A DNA stretch of 64,000 nt from JBMFVE01 sp049966155 (GCA_049966155.1 JBMFVE010000005.1:47045-111044), one strand, 5' to 3'; counted from the stretch's first letter, positions 35,600 through 45,083 are shown. Numbers and translations are program-made. Notes: a model not told the origin generated them from the sequence alone.

Positions 35600-36001
35600 T
35601 TAATGATTAATATGTAAATGCTCCATTCTCATTGCACCTTCAACTGCAATTAAGAACTTGTGAAGAAAAGTCTTTCCACCTACTGTTCTCACAGCAAGCA
35701 CGTGCTGGGAAACACCAACGGTTAATCTGGTTTGATATAAAAGAACATACCAGCGCCCAATTAAACAAAACCTTTCCACATCGGAGCTGTCCGGTAAACA
35801 AATCCTGTTGCTTACAGAATCTATTTGTGCAGCTTCTAACTCATAAGGCGATCTTACAAAAAAACGCAAACTTGTCGAGCCAAGATTTGGCAGCTCTATT
35901 TTCTTAAGAGCTTCAAGTTGCTTACCATTCCAGTAGTAAAATTGAGGCCCTCTTTGACCCGAAATAAGAAGTAAAAATGATATCGGAAAAAGCCAGCTCA
36001 T
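35600..36001 (-). CDS. Small exported protein of unknown function
   Basis: A 133-residue protein with a hydrophobic N-terminus (residues 2-15) that may be a signal peptide or anchor. The rest is mixed beta/alpha with one internal Cys pair (C68 and C77 region) and a His-rich C-terminus (MRMEHLHINH). It lies between two sorting-domain proteins on the same strand, 20 bp before the BNR gene, so it may be exported with them. Not recognised. Confidence 0.55.
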   Translation of the reverse strand: MSWLFPISFLLLISGQRGPQFYYWNGKQLEALKKIELPNLGSTSLRFFVRSPYELEAAQIDSVSNRICLPDSSDVERFCLIGRWYVLLYQTRLTVGVSQHVLAVRTVGGKTFLHKFLIAVEGAMRMEHLHINH

Positions 36002-36069
36002 TTCAATCCCTCATTCATGAATACTTTACAAATAAAGATAAGCACAGCATCTAAATTTTGCGAGATATA

Positions 36070-38310
36070 CTATCTGATCACAATCAACTTTTTGACCTCA
36101 CTAAATGATTCTGTCATAAGTCGGTAAAGATACACCCCTCCTGGGAGTGCACCTGCATTGAAGTCAACTTCGTAACGTCCCGGATCTTTCTTCTCGTTAA
36201 CCAGCACCCTGATTTCTCTTCCCAGCACATCATAAACAATGAGTTTCACATGCGAATGTCTGGCAACGTCGAATGAAATTTTCGTAGATGGGTTAAAAGG
36301 ATTCGGGTAATTCTGCATCAGCCGAAACTGCGATGGTTTCAATTCAACGACCTGACGTAGACCAGTTGGGGAAAAACTGACATATGCCCTGACCAGGTAA
36401 ACATAAATCGTATCAGAGTTCTTGGTGATATAATACCAGTTTGATGAACTATTCAAATAAGTATAGCTATGATAGTCCGAGCTACCGGGATAGTAAGATA
36501 CCATCACACCTGGCGTTGAAGGATCCTGCCCGATTACAAATGCCACAGCAAATGGATTGTCTGTATTAATTGAATACGCGGTAAGATTTACATTACTCCA
36601 ATTAGCATAGGGGACAGGATATGGAAATGGAGAAGTTGTCGATATGGATGCAGAAATAGGAACTGCCAGAGGTTTACCAAGTGGAGTTGGTCTTACGGTA
36701 CCTGTATAAGCGTACACTCCCCCTGTGATTACTCCAGCACGTCTGAGCGCTACGCGGACAGAGTCAAGTTTTCCACCGGGCACGGGATCGAATGTTACAC
36801 ATATTGTGTCATTCAAGGATAGAGCACTGCTTCCAAAATAACCGACCGGTTCACTTTGATCCCACTTTAATTCTGCGATTGCGCTGTTGCCGCGAGACGA
36901 AAAAGAAATGACCTGAGGATTTAAATAATCCGTATTAATAATCACAAAATCAATCTCATTGTAAGTGGTTCCATAGCCCGGTTCATTAAACTCCGTACCC
37001 GGAACGATGTCCACCAGGGAAACACCGCTTTTGCTTCTCCTGATTGCCTTGATTAATATTTTTGAGCTCGTGGTATTGAATGTAATTGATAAGTTTAATC
37101 CCCCTTTGTAGATAAGGTATCGACTTCCAAGGTTGGCTATAGTATCAGTCGTGTTTATGACATTCGGATTGAAGAAATTAGGACCCGAAACCGCCGGCAA
37201 ATTCGGGTAAACATAACCATATGCCTGATTTAATGATCGGTCATTTAAAATGTTTGCAATTGTCCATGTACCGAAAAGGTCATCAAATCTCAACATTGTT
37301 CCGAATTTTGAAAATGCGTCGTTGAGACCTTCAATGCCGTGAAGTGTGCTGGCAACAATTTGCTTGAACACGCCAATGCCAAGCTGATCCCTGATATAGA
37401 CCGCAAATCTAGCAGCACGAGAATAATCGTTCAGCACAGCGACATTGTCATTTGATCGCCAATCAAACAAATAATGATTTGTTTCACGACTGAAATACGA
37501 CTGATTATAAATTGGGTACCCGCAATTCACTTCAGCAAGTAGGGAACATCCCTCGTTAACAAAAGAAATCTCGTTTCTATCATAATTCCAGTGAATCATG
37601 TGCTGAAACTCATGAGCAGTTGTCGACATAGCTGATCGCAAGCCTGCTGAACTGGAGAGGTCAACAGGGTTTGCGTCAATGAAATATATCTCTCCCTTAT
37701 TGCTCTGTGATACGTTGAGCTCGTTTCTGCTATAAAAATAACCTTCAACGTAACCACCTACCCCGTTCCATCCGTCGACTATATTTAAGACCAGGATAAC
37801 TATTTTCGGATCGGAATCAACATCGGGTGGATTTCCAAATGCATCGACATCCATTTGATAAATGCCATTATGTGGGTCTGCAGGACTACTAGAATCAAAA
37901 GCCGACAAAATCGAATCAACATTTGCTTGGCTAACCCGATTGTTCCACAGCGAATCTTCAACAAAAACATAACAGTGCGAACCAACTCCCCTGCAGGTGG
38001 ACTGAACAAGGTATTCGTTACCGGTTACAAAGTCATGTGCGTACCACTGATGCGGGGATCCAACTGAGAAGCCCCACGAGCTCTTTTTAAGCCCCGGTTT
38101 TATCATCGATTCAGGATGGTGATCAACATATTCACGGAGAGCAGCTTCTTCCTTCCAAAGAAGATGGCTGCCTGGAACTGGATAGCTTCCACTTGCTTCA
38201 GAAACCGGTCTGACGTGGAGTGATAAATATTGAGAAAAAGCATTCGGGTAAAGTAAGGCACTCCACACCAGCACAGGAAAAACGAGGGACTTAAAGCCTT
38301 TTGAAAGCAT
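36070..38310 (-). CDS. Secreted metallopeptidase (HEFQH type) with type IX sorting domain
   Basis: A 746-residue protein. Signal peptide 1-26; a zinc site HEFQHMIHW at 233-241 with a probable third ligand in VNEGCSLLAE (E253); an upstream propeptide-like region; then beta domains and a C-terminal sorting domain (NYPNPFNPSTKIS, VYDVLGREIRVL, LPGGVYLYRL). The zinc motif plus NEG resembles M30 hyicolysin and M6 families of secreted gluzincins. It probably acts as an extracellular protease; the substrate is unknown. It is 68 bp upstream of the small exported protein on the same strand. Confidence 0.85.
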   Translation of the reverse strand: MLSKGFKSLVFPVLVWSALLYPNAFSQYLSLHVRPVSEASGSYPVPGSHLLWKEEAALREYVDHHPESMIKPGLKKSSWGFSVGSPHQWYAHDFVTGNEYLVQSTCRGVGSHCYVFVEDSLWNNRVSQANVDSILSAFDSSSPADPHNGIYQMDVDAFGNPPDVDSDPKIVILVLNIVDGWNGVGGYVEGYFYSRNELNVSQSNKGEIYFIDANPVDLSSSAGLRSAMSTTAHEFQHMIHWNYDRNEISFVNEGCSLLAEVNCGYPIYNQSYFSRETNHYLFDWRSNDNVAVLNDYSRAARFAVYIRDQLGIGVFKQIVASTLHGIEGLNDAFSKFGTMLRFDDLFGTWTIANILNDRSLNQAYGYVYPNLPAVSGPNFFNPNVINTTDTIANLGSRYLIYKGGLNLSITFNTTSSKILIKAIRRSKSGVSLVDIVPGTEFNEPGYGTTYNEIDFVIINTDYLNPQVISFSSRGNSAIAELKWDQSEPVGYFGSSALSLNDTICVTFDPVPGGKLDSVRVALRRAGVITGGVYAYTGTVRPTPLGKPLAVPISASISTTSPFPYPVPYANWSNVNLTAYSINTDNPFAVAFVIGQDPSTPGVMVSYYPGSSDYHSYTYLNSSSNWYYITKNSDTIYVYLVRAYVSFSPTGLRQVVELKPSQFRLMQNYPNPFNPSTKISFDVARHSHVKLIVYDVLGREIRVLVNEKKDPGRYEVDFNAGALPGGVYLYRLMTESFSEVKKLIVIR

Positions 38311-38342
38311 AATAAAATCCTTTCTACCTTTTTCTAAATGGG

Positions 38343-38690
38343 CTATTTTAACGGTTCATATCCAGTTACAAGAATCGAATTCCCATCAGCGGAAACACGC
38401 ATCTTTTTAAAAAATATCCTGGTTTTCCTCCCCTGATATTTATATAGGGCATATATGACATCCTCTTTTCCTGAGAGTATATACATTTCCTTTTGCTTAA
38501 CTACAGAGGCAAGCTCTCCTGAAGCACATATAGAGTCTGCCTCTATTGCAAGATGAGTAAATGGCTCATTTCCGATCACATAGAGTGTTCCCTCAATACA
38601 GTTATGGTCAACCGAAATCTCGCCTGTTCCAGCGCATGAGGAAAAAATTACCACGAGGAACATAGCAATTGCGGAAAAACGCGTCCTCAA
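38343..38690 (-). CDS. Small predicted lipoprotein
   Basis: A 115-residue protein whose N-terminus ends in the lipobox-like FSSC (C19), so it is probably lipid-anchored after signal peptidase II cleavage. The mature part has about 95 residues with alternating strands (GTLYVIGNEPFTHLAIEADS, YKYQGRKTRIFFKKM), like a small beta-barrel or OB-like fold. Not recognised. It is the first gene of the minus-strand exported set, with 180 noncoding bp upstream. Confidence 0.65.
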   Translation of the reverse strand: MRTRFSAIAMFLVVIFSSCAGTGEISVDHNCIEGTLYVIGNEPFTHLAIEADSICASGELASVVKQKEMYILSGKEDVIYALYKYQGRKTRIFFKKMRVSADGNSILVTGYEPLK

Positions 38691-38871
38691 TTTTTACACT
38701 CCAGCTTTTTGGAAAATAATAATGAATCTTATAAAAACAAATTGCGATGCACACATCTCAGGTTGTAAAAAGTCTTGGCTTGCTTTTTCAAAATTTCTCT
38801 CATTACTTAATCCGCACAAAAGGAAGAAAAATAGCCAAATTTAACTGGAATAAAAACTTTATAACAAAGGT

Positions 38872-39864
38872 ATGACAAAAGCTAAGCTTCAAAGAGAGCT
38901 GGAAAAGATACGATATCTTGACACTCCAATATGTGAACTCAATCCAAAAATCAACGGCTCCCTGCAAAAACTGATAAGGCAAGTTGAACTGGAAGCCTCC
39001 AGAAAGGGGATTAAGTTCAGACCAAAATATTACCTTGGGACTGGCTGGGGATGTGTAAACAAAAGCATTTCAATTGAAATTCCATTCTGGTTCCAGAATG
39101 AAACGCTTATGGCCATCGAGGATGAGATGGCATATGATGGAGTAGAGAACGAAGCGGAAATTAAGATGGGGCTGCGTCATGAATTGGGTCACGCTATAAA
39201 TTATGCTTATAAACTATACAAAGACCCTGAATGGAAGGGTCTCTTTGGAAATTTTTACAAGAAATACCGTGACAGTTACAACTTCAATCCATGGAGCAAA
39301 CGCCATGTTAAGCACCTCCCAGATCATTATGCCCAGAAGCATCCTGATGAGGATTGGGCTGAGACATTTGCTGTCTGGCTTACCCCAGGGAGCAACTGGA
39401 GAAGAATTTATGCCAAAACACCGGCGTTGAAGAAACTTCTTTACGTCGATAGAAAGATGCATGAGGTCGGCAAGCTTCCACCAGTAAATACAAAGGAAAA
39501 ATTGGACGTTCCAATCGAGAACGTAAAGATAACTGTACGTGAGTTTTACGATGTGGCCTACAACGAAGTTACTTCCTTTGAACACCTTGTTGAAGACGTG
39601 GATGCGATGAAGCGGATCTTTCCTAACGGATTTCAAACAAAGAGAAATACGCGCGACGCATGGAAACTGGTGCATAAGTACTCTGGCCTGCTCATTTCCA
39701 AACTTTCAGACGAACTGGATGTTCCATTTTACAGCGCTCGTTCAACTTTACAGATGCTGGAAAGCATATGCAAATCTTATGGACTGAAAACGCGTCAGGG
39801 TGACGAGGACGAAAAACTTATATTAATCTCACTATACCTTGCAAAAAAGTTCAGCCGGGATTGA
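38872..39864 (+). CDS. Putative zinc metallopeptidase (Peptidase_Mx-like)
   Basis: A 330-residue cytoplasmic protein with HELGH at 103-107 in GLRHELGHAINYAYKLY and a downstream HPDEDWAETFAVWL in which E164 is the likely third zinc ligand (HExxH...E). This fits the putative zinc-binding metallo-peptidase family. No signal peptide. Its 3' end lies 4 nt before the preferred start of the YggS gene, so the two are probably co-transcribed. Substrate unknown. Confidence 0.75.
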   Translation: MTKAKLQRELEKIRYLDTPICELNPKINGSLQKLIRQVELEASRKGIKFRPKYYLGTGWGCVNKSISIEIPFWFQNETLMAIEDEMAYDGVENEAEIKMGLRHELGHAINYAYKLYKDPEWKGLFGNFYKKYRDSYNFNPWSKRHVKHLPDHYAQKHPDEDWAETFAVWLTPGSNWRRIYAKTPALKKLLYVDRKMHEVGKLPPVNTKEKLDVPIENVKITVREFYDVAYNEVTSFEHLVEDVDAMKRIFPNGFQTKRNTRDAWKLVHKYSGLLISKLSDELDVPFYSARSTLQMLESICKSYGLKTRQGDEDEKLILISLYLAKKFSRD

Positions 39865-39868
39865 TCAT

Positions 39869-40582
39869 TTGTCAATAGCAGAAAACCTCATACAAATAAG
39901 AGAGAAAATTTCAGAATCTCTGGCCAAATCAGAAGACCCTGAACGCTCAGTTAAGCTCGTCGCCGTTTCAAAAACATTCCCCCCTGAAAAAATTCTGGAG
40001 GCATTCGCCGCTGGCCAAAACATATTTGGTGAAAATTACGTGCAGGAGCTATCTCAAAAATTTAACGTATTAAAGGACAAGGAGATAGAGTGGCACATGA
40101 TTGGACATATTCAGACCAACAAGGTTAAGAAAATTCTTGAAGTTCCCACGTTTCTTATTCATACCATCGACAGAATCGATCTTGCTGTTCAACTTGACAA
40201 GGAGCTTCAAAAACTCGGTCAAAGCCGCAATGTGCTCGTCGAAGTGAACACATCTGGCGAAGTTAGCAAGAGAGGGATACGTCCAGAGGAAACAATAACT
40301 TTTCTCAGAAAACTCCAAAAATTTGAAACGCTGAAAGTCAAAGGACTGATGACTATAGGCGCTTTCACTGATGACCGGATGAAAATCAGAGATTGCTTCA
40401 GGAAACTAAAGAAAACATATCTCGATGTTCGCAATGAGGCAATTGATAAAATAGAAATGATTGAACTATCAATGGGGATGTCTGGCGATTTTGAAATAGC
40501 AATAGAAGAAGGTGCAACAATTGTTCGAATAGGAACTGCTATCTTTGGGGAAAGAATGTCAGGGAAAATCTCAGGTAATTAA
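39869..40582 (+). CDS. YggS family PLP-binding protein
   Basis: A PLP-homeostasis protein of 237 residues. The segment LVAVSKTFPPEKI contains the lysine that binds pyridoxal phosphate; GENYVQEL, WHMIGHIQTNKVK, and LSMGMSGDFEIAIEEGATIVRIGTAIFG are standard. The TTG at 39869 begins LSIAENLIQIREKI, matching the family N-terminus better than the TTG at 39839; a start there would overlap the metallopeptidase gene. The yggS product buffers free PLP in the cytoplasm. Confidence 0.9.
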   Translation: MSIAENLIQIREKISESLAKSEDPERSVKLVAVSKTFPPEKILEAFAAGQNIFGENYVQELSQKFNVLKDKEIEWHMIGHIQTNKVKKILEVPTFLIHTIDRIDLAVQLDKELQKLGQSRNVLVEVNTSGEVSKRGIRPEETITFLRKLQKFETLKVKGLMTIGAFTDDRMKIRDCFRKLKKTYLDVRNEAIDKIEMIELSMGMSGDFEIAIEEGATIVRIGTAIFGERMSGKISGN

Positions 40583-40685
40583 CCTCATGCGGCGAAATCC
40601 TGTAATTACGGCTTGGTCATCCCGACCCTTCCTTGTTTCTTTTTTAATCTCATTCTAAATTCAAGTGCATAAGACGGGAGCAAGT

Positions 40686-40874
40686 ATGAATCCTGCGAAG
40701 GGCGTTTTCTATTGGTGGAACGTACTCGCAGATAAAGTGAATTCTCTTTTGTTATTTGATTGCCGTCCAGGGAAAATTTTCACGGAAGCGCATTCCCCCT
40801 TCAGCTGGTTTCAACTGATGGCAGAGGAGACATTCCACAACTTCGTTTTCAAATCATTGAAAAGGGGAAATTAG
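40686..40874 (+). CDS. Short ORF before the RluA-type gene, uncertain
   Basis: A 62-codon frame with a GGAG site 6 nt before its ATG, ending in TAG directly against the TTG start of the synthase (TAG-TTG) and in the same frame. Aromatic-rich (VFYWWNVL, FSWFQLM), with no family recognised and not resembling an S4 domain. It may be a leader peptide coupling translation, or chance. The 40583-40685 stretch before it holds no other supported feature. Confidence 0.25.
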   Translation: MNPAKGVFYWWNVLADKVNSLLLFDCRPGKIFTEAHSPFSWFQLMAEETFHNFVFKSLKRGN

Positions 40875-41684
40875 TTGTCAAGCGTCATACACAAAAAGAG
40901 CAGACTCGAATCAATTTTGAGGTCAAAAAACGCAACATTGATCTTTGAAGACGAAAATATCCTTGCAATAGACAAGCCCCCAAACCTTCTCGTTTTACCT
41001 GATAGATTTGACAGGACATTCCCTAACCTGTATAACATCCTAAGAGATGCTCTTGGACAAGTTTTCATAGTTCATCGCATTGATCGTGAAACAAGTGGAG
41101 TAATTGTATTTGCAAAGACCTCAGAAGCACATGCCCTGTTAAATACTCAGTTTGAACAGAGGAGGGTTTTGAAAACTTACAAGGCAATTGTCGTTGGAAC
41201 TCCAAAAGAGAAATTTGGCAGAATAAACCTCCCTCTCTCCAGAAGCCAGCGAAGTCCAGGCATAATGAAAATCGACCGGCGGCATGGAAAACAATCAGTG
41301 ACTGAGTACGAAGTTATCGAGGAATTCCACGGTTTTGCCTTTCTCTTTATCAAACCTGAAAGTGGGAGGACGCACCAAATTAGAGTTCACCTTAGTGCTG
41401 CAGGTTTCCCAATTTTGTGCGATAAGGTTTACGGAGATGGTTCTCCGTTTTACCTGAGCAGCATAAAGCCAAAATATTACTCGGAAAAAGACGAACTGGG
41501 AAATGATATCCGGGAAAAGCCTGTACTGGCGCGGACCGCTCTGCATGCTGAGTCTATAACGTTGAGCCATCCGATAAGTGGCAACGAGGTTACATTTAGT
41601 GCACCCATTCCAAAGGACATGCGATCTGTACTTAACTACCTGAGAAAGTTTAGACAAAAAAGAGAAATGAATTTAACGAAATGA
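40875..41684 (+). CDS. RluA-family pseudouridine synthase
   Basis: A 269-residue synthase with a TTG start behind GGGG 8 nt upstream. Catalytic motif HRIDRETSG places the nucleophile at D70; KPPNLLVLPDR precedes it and the GRTHQIRVHLSAAGFPILCDKVYGD segment follows. The N-terminal S4 RNA-binding domain of RluD/RluC is absent, as in the shorter RluA-type enzymes. It modifies uridines in rRNA or tRNA; the target is not deducible. Confidence 0.88.
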   Translation: MSSVIHKKSRLESILRSKNATLIFEDENILAIDKPPNLLVLPDRFDRTFPNLYNILRDALGQVFIVHRIDRETSGVIVFAKTSEAHALLNTQFEQRRVLKTYKAIVVGTPKEKFGRINLPLSRSQRSPGIMKIDRRHGKQSVTEYEVIEEFHGFAFLFIKPESGRTHQIRVHLSAAGFPILCDKVYGDGSPFYLSSIKPKYYSEKDELGNDIREKPVLARTALHAESITLSHPISGNEVTFSAPIPKDMRSVLNYLRKFRQKREMNLTK

Positions 41685-41724
41685 ACTATATCCCTGGAAT
41701 TTGTTTTAACCATCATGACCGGTT

Positions 41725-42546
41725 ATGCAGACAATAGGCGACCCAACCATCATAAATCCCTCTCACATTTCAAATACAGATCGGAGGAGGCTTACTGAGG
41801 AAAGAATCCGGACCAACACAGCTATAGAAGACCCAAACGAAATGAGCGATGATTATTACGAAACTCTGATTCGTCTGCTTCTAAAAACTGCAGAATCAGA
41901 GCTGTCTCTTGCATTTGCACGGCACCAATGGCTTTTCAAAGCATCTCTTATTGAACAAAAATTCATCCTGTCTGACATTTTAAGAGGCCACTTAAGAGTT
42001 GCCAACACTATCTTCAAGCTTACAAAATCAATTGGTTTCGACGCCAGTTCGTACACGAGTAGATACCATTTCTACCCGGATCCCGGTTTCGGCAACTCAC
42101 AATTTGAAAATCCCCCTGAGTCAGGAATCGAAGATCGTATCCTATTGCCTTACCAACCTGTAAGCACTTGGTTGGAACTCTCAATGTCACTGTTTTGCAT
42201 TACGAGAGCAGTGTCAATCAAAATGGAGAACACAATATCATCATCATTTGGCCCATGGAAAAGAGAATGCCGGGTCTTTCTGTATGAGAGAAAGAAGGAT
42301 TTGATCATTGCAGAAAGCTGGATAAAAAATTTTGTATTCAATAAATCTATGAAAAAGGAGACTGAGCTCATGTTGGAAAAGTGGTTCACAGCTGCAGTTA
42401 ACGAATTCGTGCGTGAGGATGAAGGGTTTGCTGAAAATCAGAAGAGGCTCGGCCTGGGGAAAAAAAGCATTCAGGAGTTAAAAAGGGATTTTCAAAATGA
42501 AATGAGAACAAAATGCAGTGAACTCGGGCTTCATATTCCTGAATAA
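41725..42546 (+). CDS. PaaA/PaaC-like ferritin-fold protein, degenerate metal site
   Basis: A 273-residue helical protein. The pattern LLKTAESELSLAFARHQWLFKAS...EQKFILSDILRGHLRVANTIFKLTKSIG lines up with the diiron PaaA/PaaC family of phenylacetyl-CoA epoxidase (AESE for the first ligand, then the D-x-x-x-GH block), but the second and third ligands differ: QDEAGH is SDILRGH, and the later E-E-x-x-H region is YERKKDLIIAESW. It is therefore probably a non-catalytic or metal-altered relative. A PaaH-like dehydrogenase begins 24 bp downstream, supporting the link. Assignment is by eye; confidence is moderate. Confidence 0.5.
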   Translation: MQTIGDPTIINPSHISNTDRRRLTEERIRTNTAIEDPNEMSDDYYETLIRLLLKTAESELSLAFARHQWLFKASLIEQKFILSDILRGHLRVANTIFKLTKSIGFDASSYTSRYHFYPDPGFGNSQFENPPESGIEDRILLPYQPVSTWLELSMSLFCITRAVSIKMENTISSSFGPWKRECRVFLYERKKDLIIAESWIKNFVFNKSMKKETELMLEKWFTAAVNEFVREDEGFAENQKRLGLGKKSIQELKRDFQNEMRTKCSELGLHIPE

Positions 42547-42570
42547 AGGTCCAGAAATTATTTCACAAAG

Positions 42571-43776
42571 ATGAAAGCTGTAGGCATTGCTGGCACCGGG
42601 ACCATGGGTGGCGGAATAGCCATGATTTTTGCACGCAGCGGCTGGGAGGTACTGCTTTACGACATTTCAAAGGAGATAGTCATTCATGCACTCGAGGTCA
42701 TAGGGAACCAGTTCCAGAGGGAGGTACTAAAAGGACACATCCAGCCGGAAGATGCTCAGGCGGCACTTGCGCGGATTCATCCGCGCACTGATCTGGCTGA
42801 TTTCGCAGAGGCTCATCTGGTCATCGAAACTGTACCCGAAATTTTAAGCCTGAAAAAAGATCTTTTTCACAAACTCGACGAAATCTGCAGCGAATCAGTC
42901 CCCTTAACATCTAACACTTCCAGCCTTTCTATAGGAGCACTTGCTTCTGTATGCAACCACAAAGAACGAATAGCCGGCTTTCACTTCTTCAATCCAGCTT
43001 ATAAGATGAAGCTGGTTGAAGTAGTTAAAACGGATTTCCTGTCTAAAGAAATCCTGAATGAATTGCTCGTGACAGTACGACAAATTGGGAAAACACCCGT
43101 TGTAGCCAGGGACACTCCTGGATTTATTGTCAATCGCTGCTCCAGGCATTTTTACCTTGAGCCACTTCGTGCTCTTTCAGAACGCATAGCTGGAGTTGAG
43201 GAAATAGATTATGCCTTTCTTCAAGCGGGTTTTGGAATAGGACCATTTGCAACGCTTGACCTAATTGGGCTCGATGTGAACTTTGCTGTTTCGAAGTCCA
43301 TATATGAACAGTACTTCTATGAACCAAGGTTCAGACCTGTGCTGATCCAGTCAAAAATGGTCGAACTTAACAGGCTTGGAAGAAAAACCGGTTCGGGATT
43401 TTATAGCTATTTAAATGAAAAACCCAGGGCCTGTTTCAAACTGGAAAGGAGAGCAGCATCAATAAGTGAAGCACTCCGTGAGCTTTCAATGAAAATAATA
43501 AATCCACTGGGAGTGAAAGCTTCTCTCAACGATCAGCAAACTTTCGTTCTTGCCAGAACTATCAGCATGATAGTGAACGAAGCGCACTTCATGGTAGAGG
43601 AAGGCGTGGCATCTCAAGACGATATTGATCTTGCAATTAAACTTGGAACGAGTTTTCCGGGAGGCCCTTTTGAATTTACGGAATCAATGGGTCGCTATCT
43701 AATAGGCGAGTTCCTTCAAGCAATGAGAAAAGTTTACGGCGAGATTTACAGACCAAGCCTCCTTCTGATTTACTAA
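42571..43776 (+). CDS. 3-hydroxyacyl-CoA dehydrogenase
   Basis: A 401-residue NAD-dependent dehydrogenase oxidising 3-hydroxyacyl-CoA in beta-oxidation or phenylacetate degradation (PaaH type). The Rossmann start is GIAGTGTMGGGIA; TSNTSSLSIGALAS, the catalytic-His segment IAGFHFFNPAYKMKLVEVV, RDTPGFIVNRC and two tandem C-terminal HCDH domains (GPFATLDLIGLDV and FPGGPFEFTESMG) follow. Located directly after the PaaA-like gene. No thiolase or enoyl-CoA hydratase is in the window. Confidence 0.92.
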   Translation: MKAVGIAGTGTMGGGIAMIFARSGWEVLLYDISKEIVIHALEVIGNQFQREVLKGHIQPEDAQAALARIHPRTDLADFAEAHLVIETVPEILSLKKDLFHKLDEICSESVPLTSNTSSLSIGALASVCNHKERIAGFHFFNPAYKMKLVEVVKTDFLSKEILNELLVTVRQIGKTPVVARDTPGFIVNRCSRHFYLEPLRALSERIAGVEEIDYAFLQAGFGIGPFATLDLIGLDVNFAVSKSIYEQYFYEPRFRPVLIQSKMVELNRLGRKTGSGFYSYLNEKPRACFKLERRAASISEALRELSMKIINPLGVKASLNDQQTFVLARTISMIVNEAHFMVEEGVASQDDIDLAIKLGTSFPGGPFEFTESMGRYLIGEFLQAMRKVYGEIYRPSLLLIY

Positions 43777-43845
43777 GACCGCGTAAAGCAAATACATATT
43801 ATTTTTGTCAGTAAATTTTTGTTAACTTAAAAATGGGAGGAGTGA

Positions 43846-44385
43846 ATGAAGTTAAGAGACGCCCTGGTTTTGTCTACATTCTTGGTTGTAAACGCCGCTG
43901 CAAACGCTCAGGTGATAGATTTTCGTCAACTTGAACTATCTCTTCCTCAGGATAGCGTTATTGATGGCTATAGGCGTACAAAGGCGGGTGGCGAAACTGC
44001 TGCGATGATGGGTTTTTCTACATCCTGGGCTCAAGTTGGTTACAAAGCAGATGCTGAATCATCCTCCTCATATATATCATTCAGGGTCAGCGATATGATC
44101 CATGTGTCCTCATTTTTCATACTAGCAATGACGGGCAATGTCGATAAGGAGACAAAAACAGGCTATGAGAGAACGGTGGACTACAGGGGTTTAAAAATTC
44201 TTGAAGCTTACGATTCCCTTTCCAAATCCGCTAAACTGGAAATGCCTGTGGCGGGTCGTTTCCTTGTTCAAGTTGCCGGCAATAATATAAGCAGCATCAA
44301 GACGCTGTATCATTTCCTGGAATTGTCAGATATCGCAAGACTGGAAAGGGTTGTGTCAAACTCAGACCAAAATAGAACAAAATGA
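43846..44385 (+). CDS. Exported protein of unknown function
   Basis: A 179-residue protein with a signal peptide (1-22, ending ANA) and a GGGAGG ribosome-binding site. The mature part contains the periodic blocks GYRRTKAGGETAAM, SYISFRVSDMIHV, and RTVDYRGLKILEAYDSL, with a C-terminal helix. It resembles no family I can name. It is 12 bp upstream of the small membrane protein gene, so the two may function together at the inner membrane. Confidence 0.6.
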   Translation: MKLRDALVLSTFLVVNAAANAQVIDFRQLELSLPQDSVIDGYRRTKAGGETAAMMGFSTSWAQVGYKADAESSSSYISFRVSDMIHVSSFFILAMTGNVDKETKTGYERTVDYRGLKILEAYDSLSKSAKLEMPVAGRFLVQVAGNNISSIKTLYHFLELSDIARLERVVSNSDQNRTK

Positions 44386-44397
44386 TGGAGAAAAAAA

Positions 44398-44898
44398 ATG
44401 AATAGCTGGTTGACAATGTCTATTGTATTTCACCTTGTTGGCGCTGGAATGATATTTACAGTTCTACTCGCCGGACCGATAGTTGAAGCAAATTTCAGGT
44501 GGGAAAACGACGTCCGAATGAAGCAACATGCCGCAAAACTTTTGCGCAGCATTGGCTTGCTGTCACCTTTCGGTGCATTAATCCTGGTCTTAAGTGGAAT
44601 CACAAATATGGTCATTTTAGATATCACATTCGCCTCTCTCTTTGGAGGAAGCGCAACCTGGTTAGGGGTGAAACTCATATTGTTCGTGATCCTCTTAATT
44701 ATTGGTATGACAGTCAATCCCAAAATCTCAAGACAACGTGCAGCGGTGCTCGACCAGATGACCCAGATAAACCCGCCTGAATCTGGAACCGACACTCTGG
44801 CTTCTTTAAATGCTCGACAGACAATTTCTTTCTTATTTCAGTGGATTATCGTCGTTCTGATACTGCTTCTGACCATTGTCAGACCCTGGTCTCATTAA
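44398..44898 (+). CDS. Four-helix membrane protein of unknown function
   Basis: A 166-residue integral membrane protein with four predicted helices (about 5-26, 53-71, 83-102 and 145-163) and a polar cytoplasmic loop rich in D, N and P. The pattern resembles CopD/DUF2269-type small membrane proteins but is not diagnostic. It follows the exported protein after 12 bp and precedes tRNA-Glu. Confidence 0.6.
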   Translation: MNSWLTMSIVFHLVGAGMIFTVLLAGPIVEANFRWENDVRMKQHAAKLLRSIGLLSPFGALILVLSGITNMVILDITFASLFGGSATWLGVKLILFVILLIIGMTVNPKISRQRAAVLDQMTQINPPESGTDTLASLNARQTISFLFQWIIVVLILLLTIVRPWSH

Positions 44899-45001
44899 GC
44901 AAAGATGTTTTAAGGCTTCAGAATCTCTTTCTTGCTTATCCAAAAGAATCTTTTAAGACGCTTCTTGCAACTATAAACATTTAAGTTTTATATTAGTTAG
45001 T

Positions 45002-45020
45002 GAAGAGAATGTTTCTCTTC
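45002..45020. repeat. 8-bp perfect hairpin
   Basis: GAAGAGAA and TTCTCTTC are separated by a 3-nt loop, in the gap between the membrane-protein gene and tRNA-Glu. It has no U-tract and no named function. Confidence 0.5.
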
Positions 45021-45040
45021 TTCATGGCACCTCCTTTCTT

Positions 45041-45079
45041 GGTCTGTCTGTCTGCTGGCGGCGGGTGGACAGACCTTTT
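45041..45079 (+). terminator. Hairpin with T-run before tRNA-Glu, possible terminator
   Basis: GGTCTGTC (45041-45048) and GACAGACC (45068-45075) form a perfect 8-bp stem around a 19-nt loop and are followed by TTTT. It could end the transcript of the upstream two-gene unit. The long loop makes it weaker than a classical terminator. Confidence 0.5.
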
Positions 45080-45083
45080 GTGT

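Noticed and set aside
40583..40874. An S4 domain missing from the RluA-type gene, split by TAG
   Set aside because: The short frame before it does not resemble an S4 domain and many RluA-type enzymes lack one.
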